From assembly GCF_038007285.1 (NCBI RefSeq), contig NZ_JBBOWX010000003.1, positions 1 through 42,989 of the forward strand: a stretch of DNA of 42,989 nt. The letters are read 5' to 3'. Positions 33,291 to 40,719 of this stretch are shown here, in pieces. The notes under the pieces are model-generated. The model saw only the letters and a list, made by a program, of their open reading frames with translations. It was not told where the DNA came from and did no database searches. Source of the stretch: Sporosarcina sp. FSL K6-3457 (GTDB lineage Bacteria; Bacillota; Bacilli; Bacillales_A; Planococcaceae). How positions within the stretch are numbered: the stretch's first letter is position 1; each line of letters starts with the position of its first letter. The position numbers were made by a program, and so were the translations under genes.

Positions 33291-33614
33291 TTGGGCAAAA
33301 AGAAAGTGTTTTATTTAGATCCAGATGAACGGAAATGGACGATGAAAGACCTTGGATTTAGCTGGGAAGAGATGGATGATCCAGAGGCGGGCAAGAAGGC
33401 GATAGAAGGAATATTTCTTATGAAGAACGGAAAGATTCGAGAACTATTTGAACTACCCAATCATTGTAAGGAGTGCCTCGATCCACTAGCTTATAATGAC
33501 GAACATGATTCTGTTTATTGTCCAACATGCGACGAGTGGCGAGAAACATCTTGTAGCGATCCAAATTGTGAGTATTGTCTTGCAAGACCAGCAAAACCGT
33601 CACATTGTGAATAA
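33291..33614 (+). CDS. Small cysteine-rich (zinc-ribbon-like) protein
   Basis: I do not recognise the family. The 107-aa product has a basic N-terminus and a charged helical part (about residues 10-50). The C-terminal half has cysteine pairs: CKEC (about 60-63), CPTC (about 78-81), then CSDPNCEYC (about 88-96) and a final C. This pattern suggests one or two zinc-binding ribbons. The start is TTG at 33291, 6 nt after AAGGAGGGG; an ATG at 33287 is in another frame that does not stay open. It has its own promoter and a terminator-like hairpin after the stop, so it is monocistronic. A role in nucleic acid or protein contact is only a guess. Confidence 0.65.
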   Translation: MGKKKVFYLDPDERKWTMKDLGFSWEEMDDPEAGKKAIEGIFLMKNGKIRELFELPNHCKECLDPLAYNDEHDSVYCPTCDEWRETSCSDPNCEYCLARPAKPSHCE

Positions 33615-33663
33615 TGATGTGATTTAATTGATGTAGCTAAATATATGATTTTCTACTTAGATA

Positions 33664-33705
33664 AAAGCCGCCAAAGACACTATTTTGGCGGCTTTGGCTT
33701 TTATA
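33664..33705 (+). terminator. Terminator downstream of the zinc-ribbon gene
   Basis: AAAGCCGCCAAA (33664-33675) pairs with TTTGGCGGCTTT (33684-33695). The flanking bases (TTAGATAAAAGCCGCCAAAG; GGCTTTTATACCAT) resemble the inner part of the MITE-like repeat at 40800-40860. Confidence 0.65.
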
Positions 33706-33821
33706 CCATAGATAAAATCCTTGCTTTCACAGAAGGATTTTTCTTTTTTAAAAAATATTTTAAAAAGTGTATCCGATCTCCTTATTCCCCTCTATATAAA
33801 AAATAAAGGGGAATGACCACC

Positions 33822-34619
33822 ATGACAACATACTTAAAAGATTACTCTCATTTCACAAACACACAGGAGATGGATGAAGCAGCACGCCGTCACATTATCA
33901 AGCATTGGAATGAGATGAATCCAACAGATCGCGCTGTGCTTGATATGATTCGCCGCTACTCTGTGAAATATGGTGCTGCTCACTTAAAGCACGACACAAT
34001 GGCAGATGCAATTGGCAAGTCCAACGTCACCGTGCGCCGCGCGATTCGAAAGTTGGAACAGCTTGAAATTATCGAGCGTATCCACTACATTCGCCCAGTT
34101 ATGAACGGGCTAGGTGCTAATATTTATACTATTTTGCCCTTCGATGACCAGTCGACTTTGACCACGCGGGCAACAGCGGACAAGCCTTGTGACAGCAAGG
34201 ATGAGGACAGTGTTTCCGAACCTGAAGCTTTTTCTTCTAAATCTAAAAACATAAAGAGCAATACTCTTACAGATACGTATCCTGCGGAGCCGATTCCTAC
34301 ACTGACAACATTGTTTGGGAGAATGAAAAATCTATTGTCAACGACGATTGGTGACAGTTCTTTAGCCCGTCAATTATTTGGCATTTATCGTGCACTATCA
34401 TTACGTATGTTGAAGTTCAGCATTCATGAACACCAAGGAGAATTACTTGAACAGCTGGCGATACAGGCCCTTCATATTGCTGTTCAGGCGACAAAGTGCA
34501 AAACTGTCCGTAACCTTGCGGGTTATTTCGATGGTGTATACCGAAATTTGATTGATAAGGCGTTGTTTGCTGATATTTTTATGGAATATGATGTGTCGAT
34601 GGAAGGATTTTTATATTGA
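33822..34619 (+). CDS. Winged-helix DNA-binding protein, unknown
   Basis: This 265-aa protein has an N-terminal helix-turn-helix region (about residues 25-110), with AVLDMIRRYSVKYGAAHLKHDTMADAIGKSNVTVRRAIRKLEQLEIIER. This is a typical winged-helix domain like those in plasmid or phage replication organisers and Bacillus HTH proteins of unknown role. A polar linker (about 115-155) leads to a C-terminal helical part (160-265). The start is the ATG at 33822, since AAAGGGG is too close to the ATG at 33813 (2 nt). A replication or regulatory role is possible but not shown; no partner replication gene is adjacent. GC content appears higher than in the AT-rich genes downstream. Confidence 0.65.
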   Translation: MTTYLKDYSHFTNTQEMDEAARRHIIKHWNEMNPTDRAVLDMIRRYSVKYGAAHLKHDTMADAIGKSNVTVRRAIRKLEQLEIIERIHYIRPVMNGLGANIYTILPFDDQSTLTTRATADKPCDSKDEDSVSEPEAFSSKSKNIKSNTLTDTYPAEPIPTLTTLFGRMKNLLSTTIGDSSLARQLFGIYRALSLRMLKFSIHEHQGELLEQLAIQALHIAVQATKCKTVRNLAGYFDGVYRNLIDKALFADIFMEYDVSMEGFLY

Positions 34620-34648
34620 AGATGTTGTTGCGAAGAGGAGGAACAATA

Positions 34649-34678
34649 ATGCTATACTTGTTAGAAGAATTTCAGTAA
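34649..34678 (+). CDS. Possible 9-aa leader peptide
   Basis: ATG 34649 to TAA 34676-34678 encodes MLYLLEEFQ. It is preceded by GAGGAGG at a good distance (about 7 nt), which is a strong ribosome site for such a short frame. It lies between the wHTH gene and the DUF3885 gene. It could be a chance occurrence or a remnant of a longer gene. Confidence 0.25.
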   Translation: MLYLLEEFQ

Positions 34679-34744
34679 TCTTCAATAAAATCCGTCTTTT
34701 GTAAACAATCCATATTGTTGATGAAGAGAAGGGAGAACGAGTAA

Positions 34745-35401
34745 ATGAACATCGAGGAATATTTAGATAAAAGATTTCCTACTGTCGAATTAGTACCCAC
34801 TATTTATTATCAATGGGATATCGGCATTCATTTTTCATTAGGTGAAGGAATCTATCAATTAAAAGAAAATGGCGAACTCAATTTAGAACGATTTCACACA
34901 GGGTATAAACAAGCGTTAACAATTTTTAAAGAGTTATATGATCAAAATGATGACTTGTTCCTAGTGACGAATATTTATAGGCGAAAAACACAGCAACAAC
35001 GAAAAATGAAAGTATATTACCCGAATTTGAGGGATAAAAATAATTTAAAACGGCTTCAAGTTAAGACGTATCCTTATCCGTTTGAAGAAGATAGGAGAGA
35101 AGAATATGAAATGCAACAGTTTTCTTTACAGTGCAAAGTGAATGATATACGCGTGAATGGATTACTCAAAGCGGCGATTCATGAAGACTTCTCGTTAAAA
35201 CCAAGGTTTGGAGTGGATTCTGTTCATTATCCAGATGTTTTCTTTGTGAACATTACAAAAGACATTATATTTTTTTTATATGACGATCGTGGATGTGAAG
35301 TCATAGCGCGTACAGCAGACAGATTACGTCCGCTCTATGAGAAATACTACAACTGGATAGAAGAAGTTGATCGAGAAAGGATAGAGAAAAGCTTATTGTA
35401 G
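34745..35401 (+). CDS. DUF3885 domain protein
   Basis: This 218-aa protein matches the DUF3885 family, common in Bacillales and of unknown function. It has the N-terminal motif IEEYLDKRFP, the segment YQWDIGIHFSLG and the C-terminal VFFVNITKDIIFFLYDDRGCEVIA with LRPLYEKYYNWIEEVDRERIE. No membrane span is present. The protein is AT-rich and lies in the variable stretch before ykuU. Some DUF3885 genes sit in accessory islands, but I see no toxin gene beside this one, so an immunity role is not supported here. GGGAGAACGAGTAA lies before the ATG. Confidence 0.8.
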   Translation: MNIEEYLDKRFPTVELVPTIYYQWDIGIHFSLGEGIYQLKENGELNLERFHTGYKQALTIFKELYDQNDDLFLVTNIYRRKTQQQRKMKVYYPNLRDKNNLKRLQVKTYPYPFEEDRREEYEMQQFSLQCKVNDIRVNGLLKAAIHEDFSLKPRFGVDSVHYPDVFFVNITKDIIFFLYDDRGCEVIARTADRLRPLYEKYYNWIEEVDRERIEKSLL

Positions 35402-35480
35402 TGCTGGGTCTATTAATCTATCGATGCTATTCAGAAGAATAATACCAATGTTTCTAAATAAGATTGGAGGACAGGTTGAT

Positions 35481-35699
35481 ATGAAAGATGAGCTTACAGA
35501 AAAGGAAATAGCTGATTTGGCAGAGAAATATGGATTAAGTAAACCTAGATTTGAATCTGAACCTTTAAAGAACAACTTGTTCCAAGGTGACTTTGGAACA
35601 AGTATGAACCTTTCTGATCTAATTACAACGCTTTTCCTATTTTCGACAGTAATTTTTCTAATCGTTTTTATGAAGAAGAAAAAGAAGAAAAATAATTAA
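35481..35699 (+). CDS. Small membrane protein, unknown
   Basis: I do not recognise this gene. It encodes 72 aa: an acidic helical N-terminal part (MKDELTEKEIADLAEKYGLS), a short polar linker, one membrane span (about residues 44-62, LITTLFLFSTVIFLIVFM) and a C-terminal tail of seven lysines (KKKKKKNN type). By the positive-inside rule the C-terminus is cytoplasmic. GGAGG (35466-35470) lies 10 nt before the ATG at 35481, which is preferred over the upstream in-frame ATG at 35424. It lies 79 bp after the DUF3885 gene and may be transcribed with it; a long hairpin follows. Confidence 0.6.
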   Translation: MKDELTEKEIADLAEKYGLSKPRFESEPLKNNLFQGDFGTSMNLSDLITTLFLFSTVIFLIVFMKKKKKKNN

Positions 35700-35740
35700 T
35701 TCATCAATCCCAATAAAATGTATTCTTGTCCATGCGTGAG

Positions 35741-35798
35741 TCCTTTATAGTAGATTTGGACAGGAACTACCTGTACAGACTATTATAAAGGAATTTTT
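35741..35798 (+). terminator. Terminator-like hairpin
   Basis: TCCTTTATA (35741-35749) pairs with TATAAAGGA (35784-35792), and an inner stem ACAGG/CCTGT (35760-35764 with 35770-35774) extends it. TTTTTG follows. Confidence 0.55.
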
Positions 35799-36121
35799 GT
35801 TTGGTTTTCTGTTGTTCAATTTGGATCTCCAACTTTTCAATAAAAAGGAGAAGATTCGTGATAAACGATGCAATTTCAGTGGGTTCTCCATGACTAATCT
35901 CTTCGATTTATTTGGTTGTATATTTCATTGGAATTTTCTCCTTCCTCTATACAATGAACTTATGATTTTTATGTGATTTCTAGCGAAGGCGACCCGTTTC
36001 AAAGCAAAATAAAAAATGAACCTGGTGCTCCATTATGATTTACGCAAATGGGGTGCATTTAATTGAATAAAAATTTCAGGCGAGAGGGAAACAAATTTGA
36101 TTCACATAGAAATAGCGGATA
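35799..36121. other. Gene-free stretch with a possible transposase fragment
   Basis: No intact gene is visible. On the minus strand (about 35923-35792) a short open run reads EEISHGEPTEIASF then a Leu-rich coiled coil. This is reminiscent of the start of IS66-type transposases but too short to be sure. A 41-nt sequence at 35955-35995 is repeated imperfectly at 36703-36743 (31 of 41 identical). Confidence 0.3.
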
Positions 36122-36160
36122 ATGATTATTCAATTATCTGGCCAGATTGTTGAAAAAATT

Positions 36161-36667
36161 ATGTGGGGGCGGAAGAAATTGAAGAAGAAAATTTGGATAT
36201 CGTTTTCGATTTTGGCAGTCATTATTGTCGGTATTTATTTCTCGTTGAAATTAAATCCTCCTTTGGAGATAGGTACACTTGCTTCGAGTGGAGATAATAA
36301 ATCAGTTGTTGTTGAAATTGGTAATAGAGGCTCTCAAGAAGTAAAGATATTTAATGTCTTAGTGAATAACAATGACATTCCTATGGAAACAAAAATACAA
36401 GTCAGTAATGCGTTACAAGGTTTTATCATAACCGATAATTTTAACGATGATAAAGCAAAAGAGTATGGATTTGAGGATATAGATGGTGTAGCAATTAAAA
36501 CGGGCAGTTCATCTTCTTCTAACCTAAAAAAATTAGATAACGGAACTGCTTCTAAAAGTGATGTAATCTATGGAATTAGTATTCTTCATAACAATAAGAT
36601 AAATAAGGTTCATATAAAGTATAGCCACCTTGGAATGACATTTGAAGAAACTGTAATACTTAATTAA
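36161..36667 (+). CDS. Membrane-anchored protein, unknown
   Basis: I do not recognise this gene. A basic N-terminus (GRKKLKKK) and one membrane segment (about residues 9-27, IWISFSILAVIIVGIYFSL) precede an extracytoplasmic beta-rich domain of about 130 residues with the segments VVVEIGNRGSQEVKIFNVLVNN and IYGISILHNNKINKVHIKY. That suggests a small Ig-like fold. The start is uncertain: ATG 36122 lacks a ribosome site, ATG 36161 is a compromise, and TTG 36179 follows GGGGGCGG well. It is AT-rich and lies between two imperfect 41-nt repeats next to the broken ykuU. Confidence 0.55.
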   Translation: MWGRKKLKKKIWISFSILAVIIVGIYFSLKLNPPLEIGTLASSGDNKSVVVEIGNRGSQEVKIFNVLVNNNDIPMETKIQVSNALQGFIITDNFNDDKAKEYGFEDIDGVAIKTGSSSSSNLKKLDNGTASKSDVIYGISILHNNKINKVHIKYSHLGMTFEETVILN

Positions 36668-36777
36668 TGGATATTTAGTTAGATTACGTTATCTATTTAA
36701 GTTGAACTTATGATTGTGACATAATCACCAGCGGAGGCTACCCCTAGCGCTAAGCGACTTTAGTAGGATTCTTTAGT

Positions 36778-37125
36778 TCAACATATACAGATGCAGAAAT
36801 TATCGGTGTTTCCACGGACACGATTAATACACACCTTGTATGGATCAACACAGATCGCAAAGATAATGGTCTTGAGCAACCGAAATACCCACTTGTTGCA
36901 GACACGAATCACCAAGTTTCACGCGATTACGATTTGTTGATTGAAGAAGAAAGGATTGCATTGCGCGGCCTATTCATCATCAACCCTGAAGGTGAACTAC
37001 AATACCAAACAGTATTCCACAACAATATTGGTCTTGACGTAGATGAAACCTTACATATACTTTAAGCGCTTCAAACTGGCAGATTTTGCCCAGCTAACTG
37101 GAGACCGGGTCAGAAGACACTATAA
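36778..37125 (+). pseudogene. ykuU: Truncated ykuU (2-Cys peroxiredoxin) remnant
   Basis: The frame reads TYTDAEIIGVSTDTINTHLVW, then RGLFIINPEGELQYQTVFHN, which closely matches B. subtilis YkuU, an AhpC/TSA-type 2-Cys peroxiredoxin. The first 65-70 codons are missing, including the peroxidatic cysteine (FVCPTE in the family) and any start signal. A stop TAA at 37063-37065 replaces the expected Gln codon CAA; after it the frame continues ALQTGRFCPANWRPGQK, which keeps the resolving cysteine, to a final TAA (37123-37125). The gene lies just upstream of ykuV, as in B. subtilis, so it is a decayed native gene and not a foreign piece. Confidence 0.9.
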
Positions 37126-37129
37126 TTTT

Positions 37130-37166
37130 AGCCCCCATGCATAATATAAGCTGTGGGGTTTTTTTA
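37130..37166 (+). terminator. Terminator after the ykuU remnant
   Basis: CCCCA pairs with TGGGG around an AT-rich loop, followed by TTTTTTT (37159-37165), directly before the ykuV ribosome site. Confidence 0.5.
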
Positions 37167-37189
37167 TGAAAATGAAGGAGGACATTACG

Positions 37190-37645
37190 ATGAAATTACG
37201 TGAACAAATGCCTGAACTCAATGGTGCAACAGCATGGTTAAATGGTGAACAAACTAAAGCTCAATTAGTCGGAGAAAAACCGACACTGATTCATTTCTGG
37301 TCAGTGAGTTGTCATCTGTGTAAAGAAGCTATGCCAGAGGTGAATGAATTCAGGGATCGCTTTAAAGAAAATTTAAATGTTGTCGCTGTCCATATGCCAC
37401 GTTCAGAGGACGACTTAGATATGGACCAAATTACAGCAGTAGCAGCAGAGCATGATATTACACAACCGATTTTCGTCGATAGTGATGCGACATTAACGGA
37501 CAAATTCGATAACCAATATGTTCCTGCCTATTATGTGTTTGATAAGGATGGTCAGCTACGTCACTTCCAAGCAGGTGGCGGGGGCATGAAGATGCTTGAA
37601 AAGCGCGTTAACCGTGTATTGGATGAAATGAAAAGAGGAGACTAA
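37190..37645 (+). CDS. ykuV: Thiol-disulfide oxidoreductase YkuV
   Basis: This 151-aa thioredoxin-like protein has the active site CHLC in SVSCHLCKEAMPEV (about residues 42-45 for the Cys pair). The cis-Pro segment is VPAYYVFDKDGQLRHF. It is close to B. subtilis YkuV, which has an unusually oxidising or flexible thioredoxin fold and no signal peptide, so it acts in the cytoplasm. The start at 37190 is set by AAGGAGG 9 nt upstream; the longer frame from 37166 only reads through the ribosome site. Its usual partner gene ykuU is broken just upstream. A strong terminator follows. Confidence 0.92.
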   Translation: MKLREQMPELNGATAWLNGEQTKAQLVGEKPTLIHFWSVSCHLCKEAMPEVNEFRDRFKENLNVVAVHMPRSEDDLDMDQITAVAAEHDITQPIFVDSDATLTDKFDNQYVPAYYVFDKDGQLRHFQAGGGGMKMLEKRVNRVLDEMKRGD

Positions 37646-37651
37646 GTTTTT

Positions 37652-37687
37652 GCCCGATTACGCATAGTTTTGTGTAATCGGGCTTTC
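37652..37687 (+). terminator. Terminator of ykuV
   Basis: GCCCGATTAC (37652-37661) pairs with GTAATCGGGC (37674-37683), followed by TTTC. Confidence 0.8.
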
Positions 37688-37766
37688 TTCTTTTACCATT
37701 CAATGTGCTAGCGCTGCCACCATCCGAAAGGGACGAATGGTGGTAGTAACTGGACACTGGTGTGTG

Positions 37767-37775
37767 TGGTATAAT
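37767..37775 (+). promoter_or_regulatory. Extended -10 promoter of ktrC
   Basis: TGG-TATAAT (37767-37775) lies 35 bp before the ATG; no good -35 is seen at the standard distance. Confidence 0.55.
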
Positions 37776-37810
37776 AATCGCATTCAGTAAGCGGATAGGA
37801 GAGATACTTT

Positions 37811-38470
37811 ATGAAAAAGGAATTTGTAGTCATTGGACTTGGTCGTTTTGGAGGGAGCATCGTGAGAGAATTGATCGAACTTGATGCAGACGTCATGGCC
37901 ATTGATATCTCGCCTGAAAGAGTGGATGAATTCGCTCAGATTGCTACGCAAGCGGTAGTAGCTGATACGACAGATGAATCGGTTCTTAAATCACTAGGTA
38001 TTCGTAATTTTGAGCATGTTGTAGTAGCAATTGGTGATAATATTCAAGCGAGTATTTTGACGACGCTAATGCTAAAAGAAATTGGTGTAGAGAAAATTAC
38101 GGTGAAAGCACAAAATGATTATCATGAAAAGGTATTGCGTAAAATCGGAGCCGATCAAGTGGTCCATCCGGAGCGGGATATTGGGATTCGGATTGCGAAC
38201 AATATGGTATCGAATAATATACTCGACTATCTAGAGCTATCGGATGAGCATTCCATTGCAGAAATAAAGGCCAGTGATAAATTGGCAGGCGCTACATTGA
38301 TTGAGTTAAACATTCGCGCGAAATATGGTGTCAATATCGTTGCCATCAAACGGGGCAAACATATTCTTGTGTCACCTCAGGCGATTGAAAAGATTCAGCG
38401 TGAGGATATTTTAATTGTTATTGGATCTGATGCAGATATTCACAAGTTCGAAAAGAAAGCATTACATTAA
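37811..38470 (+). CDS. ktrC: Potassium uptake regulatory subunit KtrC
   Basis: This 219-aa protein has an N-terminal RCK_N (Rossmann) domain with VIGLGRFGGSIVREL (about residues 7-21) and an RCK_C domain (about 140-215). It matches B. subtilis KtrC (YkqB). The KtrC octamer binds ATP/ADP and gates the KtrD channel; its RCK_C domain binds c-di-AMP, which shuts uptake. Its channel partner ktrD lies 3.1 kb downstream in this window. The gene precedes rnjA convergently, as in Bacillus. GGATAGGAGAGATAC precedes the ATG. Confidence 0.93.
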   Translation: MKKEFVVIGLGRFGGSIVRELIELDADVMAIDISPERVDEFAQIATQAVVADTTDESVLKSLGIRNFEHVVVAIGDNIQASILTTLMLKEIGVEKITVKAQNDYHEKVLRKIGADQVVHPERDIGIRIANNMVSNNILDYLELSDEHSIAEIKASDKLAGATLIELNIRAKYGVNIVAIKRGKHILVSPQAIEKIQREDILIVIGSDADIHKFEKKALH

Positions 38471-38513
38471 AAAATCCCGCATACACATCAAAATGTGTAT
38501 AGCGGGATTTTTG
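38470..38513 (+). terminator. Terminator of ktrC
   Basis: AAATCCCGC with an inner ATACACAT/ATGTGTAT stem pairs with GCGGGATTT, followed by TTTTTG. Confidence 0.85.
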
Positions 38514-38586
38514 TTTATCTGAGAGCAATGCAGTTCAATTACTCTTAGATAAAGCCTCCGGATGCAATCACGCCTAGCGTGATTAA

Positions 38587-40254
38587 TTAGACTTCCATAA
38601 TAACAGGAAGTACCATCGGTTTACGCTTTGTTTTGTCATATAAGTAAGGTCCTAAAACATCGATGATTTCACTTTTCAATGCGGCGACGTCTGCTGGTGA
38701 GCTTGCAAGTTTTCTTTGCATTTGCTTAGACAGCATTTGCTGGGCCTCGTGAATCATCGTGCCGGATTCTCGCATATAGACAAATCCTCTAGAAATGATA
38801 TCGGGTCCTGACACAACACGGTTGCGTTTTGTGTCAACTGTTGCGACAACAATGACAAGACCATCTTCTGAAAGGATTTTACGGTCGCGAAGGACGACGT
38901 TTCCGATATCCCCGATTCCACTACCATCGATATAAACATCTCCGGAAGGGATGCGACCTGCAAGACGGGCTTCATCCTGTGTTAAGGCGAGAACATCGCC
39001 ATTGCCCATGATGAAAGTATTTTCCCGTGGCACATCACAGTCAACAGCAAGGTTAGTATGCATTTTTTGCATTCTGTATTCACCATGAATCGGCATAAAG
39101 AATTTAGGCTTAATGAGTCTAAGCATTAGCTTTTGTTCTTCCTGCGATCCGTGACCGGAAGTGTGGATGTTACTTAATGAACCATGTATCACATCAGCGC
39201 CAGCACGGAAAAGCGCATTAATCGCCTTGTTGACGCTTAGTGTATTGCCTGGGATTGGAGATGACGAGAAAATAACCGTATCCCCAGGATGAATTTGAAC
39301 TTGTCGATGCGTTCCGTTAGCAATCCGTGAAAGTGCTGCCATTGGTTCACCCTGACTTCCGGTACAAAGAATCATCACTTCATTAGCTGGTAGTCTGTTC
39401 AATGATTGTGTATCAACAAACAATTCTTTTGGTGCGATGATATAGCCGAGTTCACGTCCAATTGTAATGGCATTGTCCATGCTGCGACCGAATACAGCAA
39501 TTTTTCGACCAAATAGCTGAGCAGCTTCAATCACTTGTTGCAGTCTGTGAATATTGGAAGCAAATGTTGCAAAAATGATGCGTCCGTCAACTTTTCTGAA
39601 GATTTCATTCAGACTGTCGCCGACTTTGCGCTCAGACATTGTGAAGTTTGGAACTTCAGCGTTTGTACTGTCTGATAGTAAGCACAGGACACCTTCGCTT
39701 CCGATTTTTGCCATTTTTGTTAAGTTTGCTGGTTCGCCGACAGGTGTAAAGTCGAATTTGAAGTCACCTGTATGGACGATGTTTCCAGATGGAGTTTTAA
39801 CGACGACACCGAATGCATCCGGAATACTATGCGTTGTCCGGAAAAATGATACGGATGTCTTCCGGAATTTGATGACATCATCTTCGTCAATCGCAATCAT
39901 TTTTGTTGTACGTAGTAGGCCATGTTCCTCAAGCTTATTACGTAATAGTCCAAGCGCAAGTTTGCCACCGTAAACTGGGACATTAATTTTTCGCAGTAAG
40001 TAGGGAATGCCTCCGATATGGTCTTCATGACCATGTGTAACGAATAATCCTTTAATCTTGTCTGCATTGCGTTCAAGATATGTGTAGTCAGGAATAACGT
40101 AATCGATTCCGAGTAACTCGTCGTCCGGGAATTTAATACCGGCATCGATTAGGATTATTTCATCTTGGAATTGCACACCATAGGTATTTTTACCGATTTC
40201 TCCTAGTCCGCCTAGAGCGAAAACAGCTGTTTCATTGTTTTTAATGGCTTTCAT
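38587..40254 (-). CDS. rnjA: Ribonuclease J1
   Basis: This 555-aa protein, the exact length of B. subtilis RNase J1, is a metallo-beta-lactamase / beta-CASP ribonuclease with 5'-3' exonuclease and endonuclease activity in mRNA decay and rRNA maturation. The zinc motif HGHEDH is complete (His74, His76, Asp78, His79). The later metal ligands appear in HTGDFKFD, and the beta-CASP motifs are in GRSMDNA, CTGSQGEP and SNIHTSGHGSQEE. The C-terminal domain is also complete. rpoY lies 2 bp upstream on the same strand, so the two are co-transcribed. An 8-bp stem (AATCACGC/GCGTGATT) follows the stop but has no clear T-run. Confidence 0.97.
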   Translation of the reverse strand: MKAIKNNETAVFALGGLGEIGKNTYGVQFQDEIILIDAGIKFPDDELLGIDYVIPDYTYLERNADKIKGLFVTHGHEDHIGGIPYLLRKINVPVYGGKLALGLLRNKLEEHGLLRTTKMIAIDEDDVIKFRKTSVSFFRTTHSIPDAFGVVVKTPSGNIVHTGDFKFDFTPVGEPANLTKMAKIGSEGVLCLLSDSTNAEVPNFTMSERKVGDSLNEIFRKVDGRIIFATFASNIHRLQQVIEAAQLFGRKIAVFGRSMDNAITIGRELGYIIAPKELFVDTQSLNRLPANEVMILCTGSQGEPMAALSRIANGTHRQVQIHPGDTVIFSSSPIPGNTLSVNKAINALFRAGADVIHGSLSNIHTSGHGSQEEQKLMLRLIKPKFFMPIHGEYRMQKMHTNLAVDCDVPRENTFIMGNGDVLALTQDEARLAGRIPSGDVYIDGSGIGDIGNVVLRDRKILSEDGLVIVVATVDTKRNRVVSGPDIISRGFVYMRESGTMIHEAQQMLSKQMQRKLASSPADVAALKSEIIDVLGPYLYDKTKRKPMVLPVIMEV

Positions 40255-40256
40255 TA

Positions 40257-40466
40257 TTAAACCTGCTCGAGCTCGAAATATGGTGCAGCCTGCTCGTGTT
40301 CAAGGTGTGCACCTTCAAGAAGTTGGACAAATTCAATACTGTAGTTACGATCTTTTAACTTTTCGCGGACAGACCTTTCCGAGTCCGCTTCGATGTACAT
40401 GCTTTGTGTATTTTCGCGGACAGGTACTTGTAGCATGTTTTCTTGATAATAAACTTTATAAATCAT
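40257..40466 (-). CDS. rpoY: RNA polymerase epsilon subunit RpoY
   Basis: This 69-aa protein (DUF1447) equals the family length. It is the small epsilon subunit of Firmicute RNA polymerase, implicated in protection against phage Gp2-like inhibitors. Segments MIYKVYYQEN and SMYIEADSERSVREKL are typical. AAGGAGAGC lies 5 nt before the ATG. The gene is 2 bp upstream of rnjA in a conserved pair. Confidence 0.93.
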   Translation of the reverse strand: MIYKVYYQENMLQVPVRENTQSMYIEADSERSVREKLKDRNYSIEFVQLLEGAHLEHEQAAPYFELEQV

Positions 40467-40529
40467 CGTTTGCTCTCCTTTTTACGTTCGATTGAACTGA
40501 TTCTCTTTATAGTAGCATGACACTACCTT

Positions 40530-40566
40530 AAAATAAAGAAAAGCTCACCAATTTGCATTGGTGAGC
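40530..40566 (-). terminator. Terminator of the 23-codon basic peptide gene
   Basis: GCTCACCAA (40543-40551) pairs with TTGGTGAGC (40558-40566). On the minus strand it is followed by TTTTCTTTATTTT (40542-40530). It separates the small gene from rpoY. Confidence 0.85.
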
Positions 40567-40573
40567 TAAGATA

Positions 40574-40645
40574 TCAGGCGATTGTTTTTTTACCGAGAAT
40601 GCCATTCAGCCGCTTCAACAGTTTCCGTTTTAGGCGCTTGTACAT
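40574..40645 (-). CDS. 23-aa strongly basic amphipathic peptide, undescribed
   Basis: I do not recognise this peptide. The frame ATG 40645 to TGA 40574 encodes 23 residues, starting MYKRLKRKLLKRL and ending ILGKKTIA. It holds six Lys and three Arg and no acidic residue (net charge about +9). Leu/Ile spaced 3-4 apart (5, 9, 10, 13, 16, 17) would form one hydrophobic face of a helix. GAGGAAG lies 10 nt before the ATG. A perfect sigma-A promoter lies just upstream and a terminator just downstream, which makes this a complete, probably strongly expressed unit. The peptide could bind RNA or membranes, but both are guesses. Chance occurrence of the frame is possible; the promoter and terminator would then belong to a short RNA. 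Confidence 0.65.
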   Translation of the reverse strand: MYKRLKRKLLKRLNGILGKKTIA

Positions 40646-40668
40646 GGCTATATCACTTCCTCAGTTCA

Positions 40669-40697
40669 ATTATACAGTTATCTGAACCTTCTGTCAA
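40669..40697 (-). promoter_or_regulatory. Perfect sigma-A promoter of the small basic peptide gene
   Basis: On the minus strand TTGACA (40697-40692), a 17-bp spacer and TATAAT (40674-40669) match the consensus at all 12 positions with optimal spacing. Transcription should start near 40662. Confidence 0.92.
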
Positions 40698-40719
40698 GGC
40701 GCGGATGCTATGAAAATAC

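Noticed and set aside
34745..35699. Toxin-immunity or phage-defence island around the DUF3885 gene
   Set aside because: No toxin, nuclease, reverse transcriptase, methylase or LXG-type gene lies nearby, so a defence claim would be unsupported.
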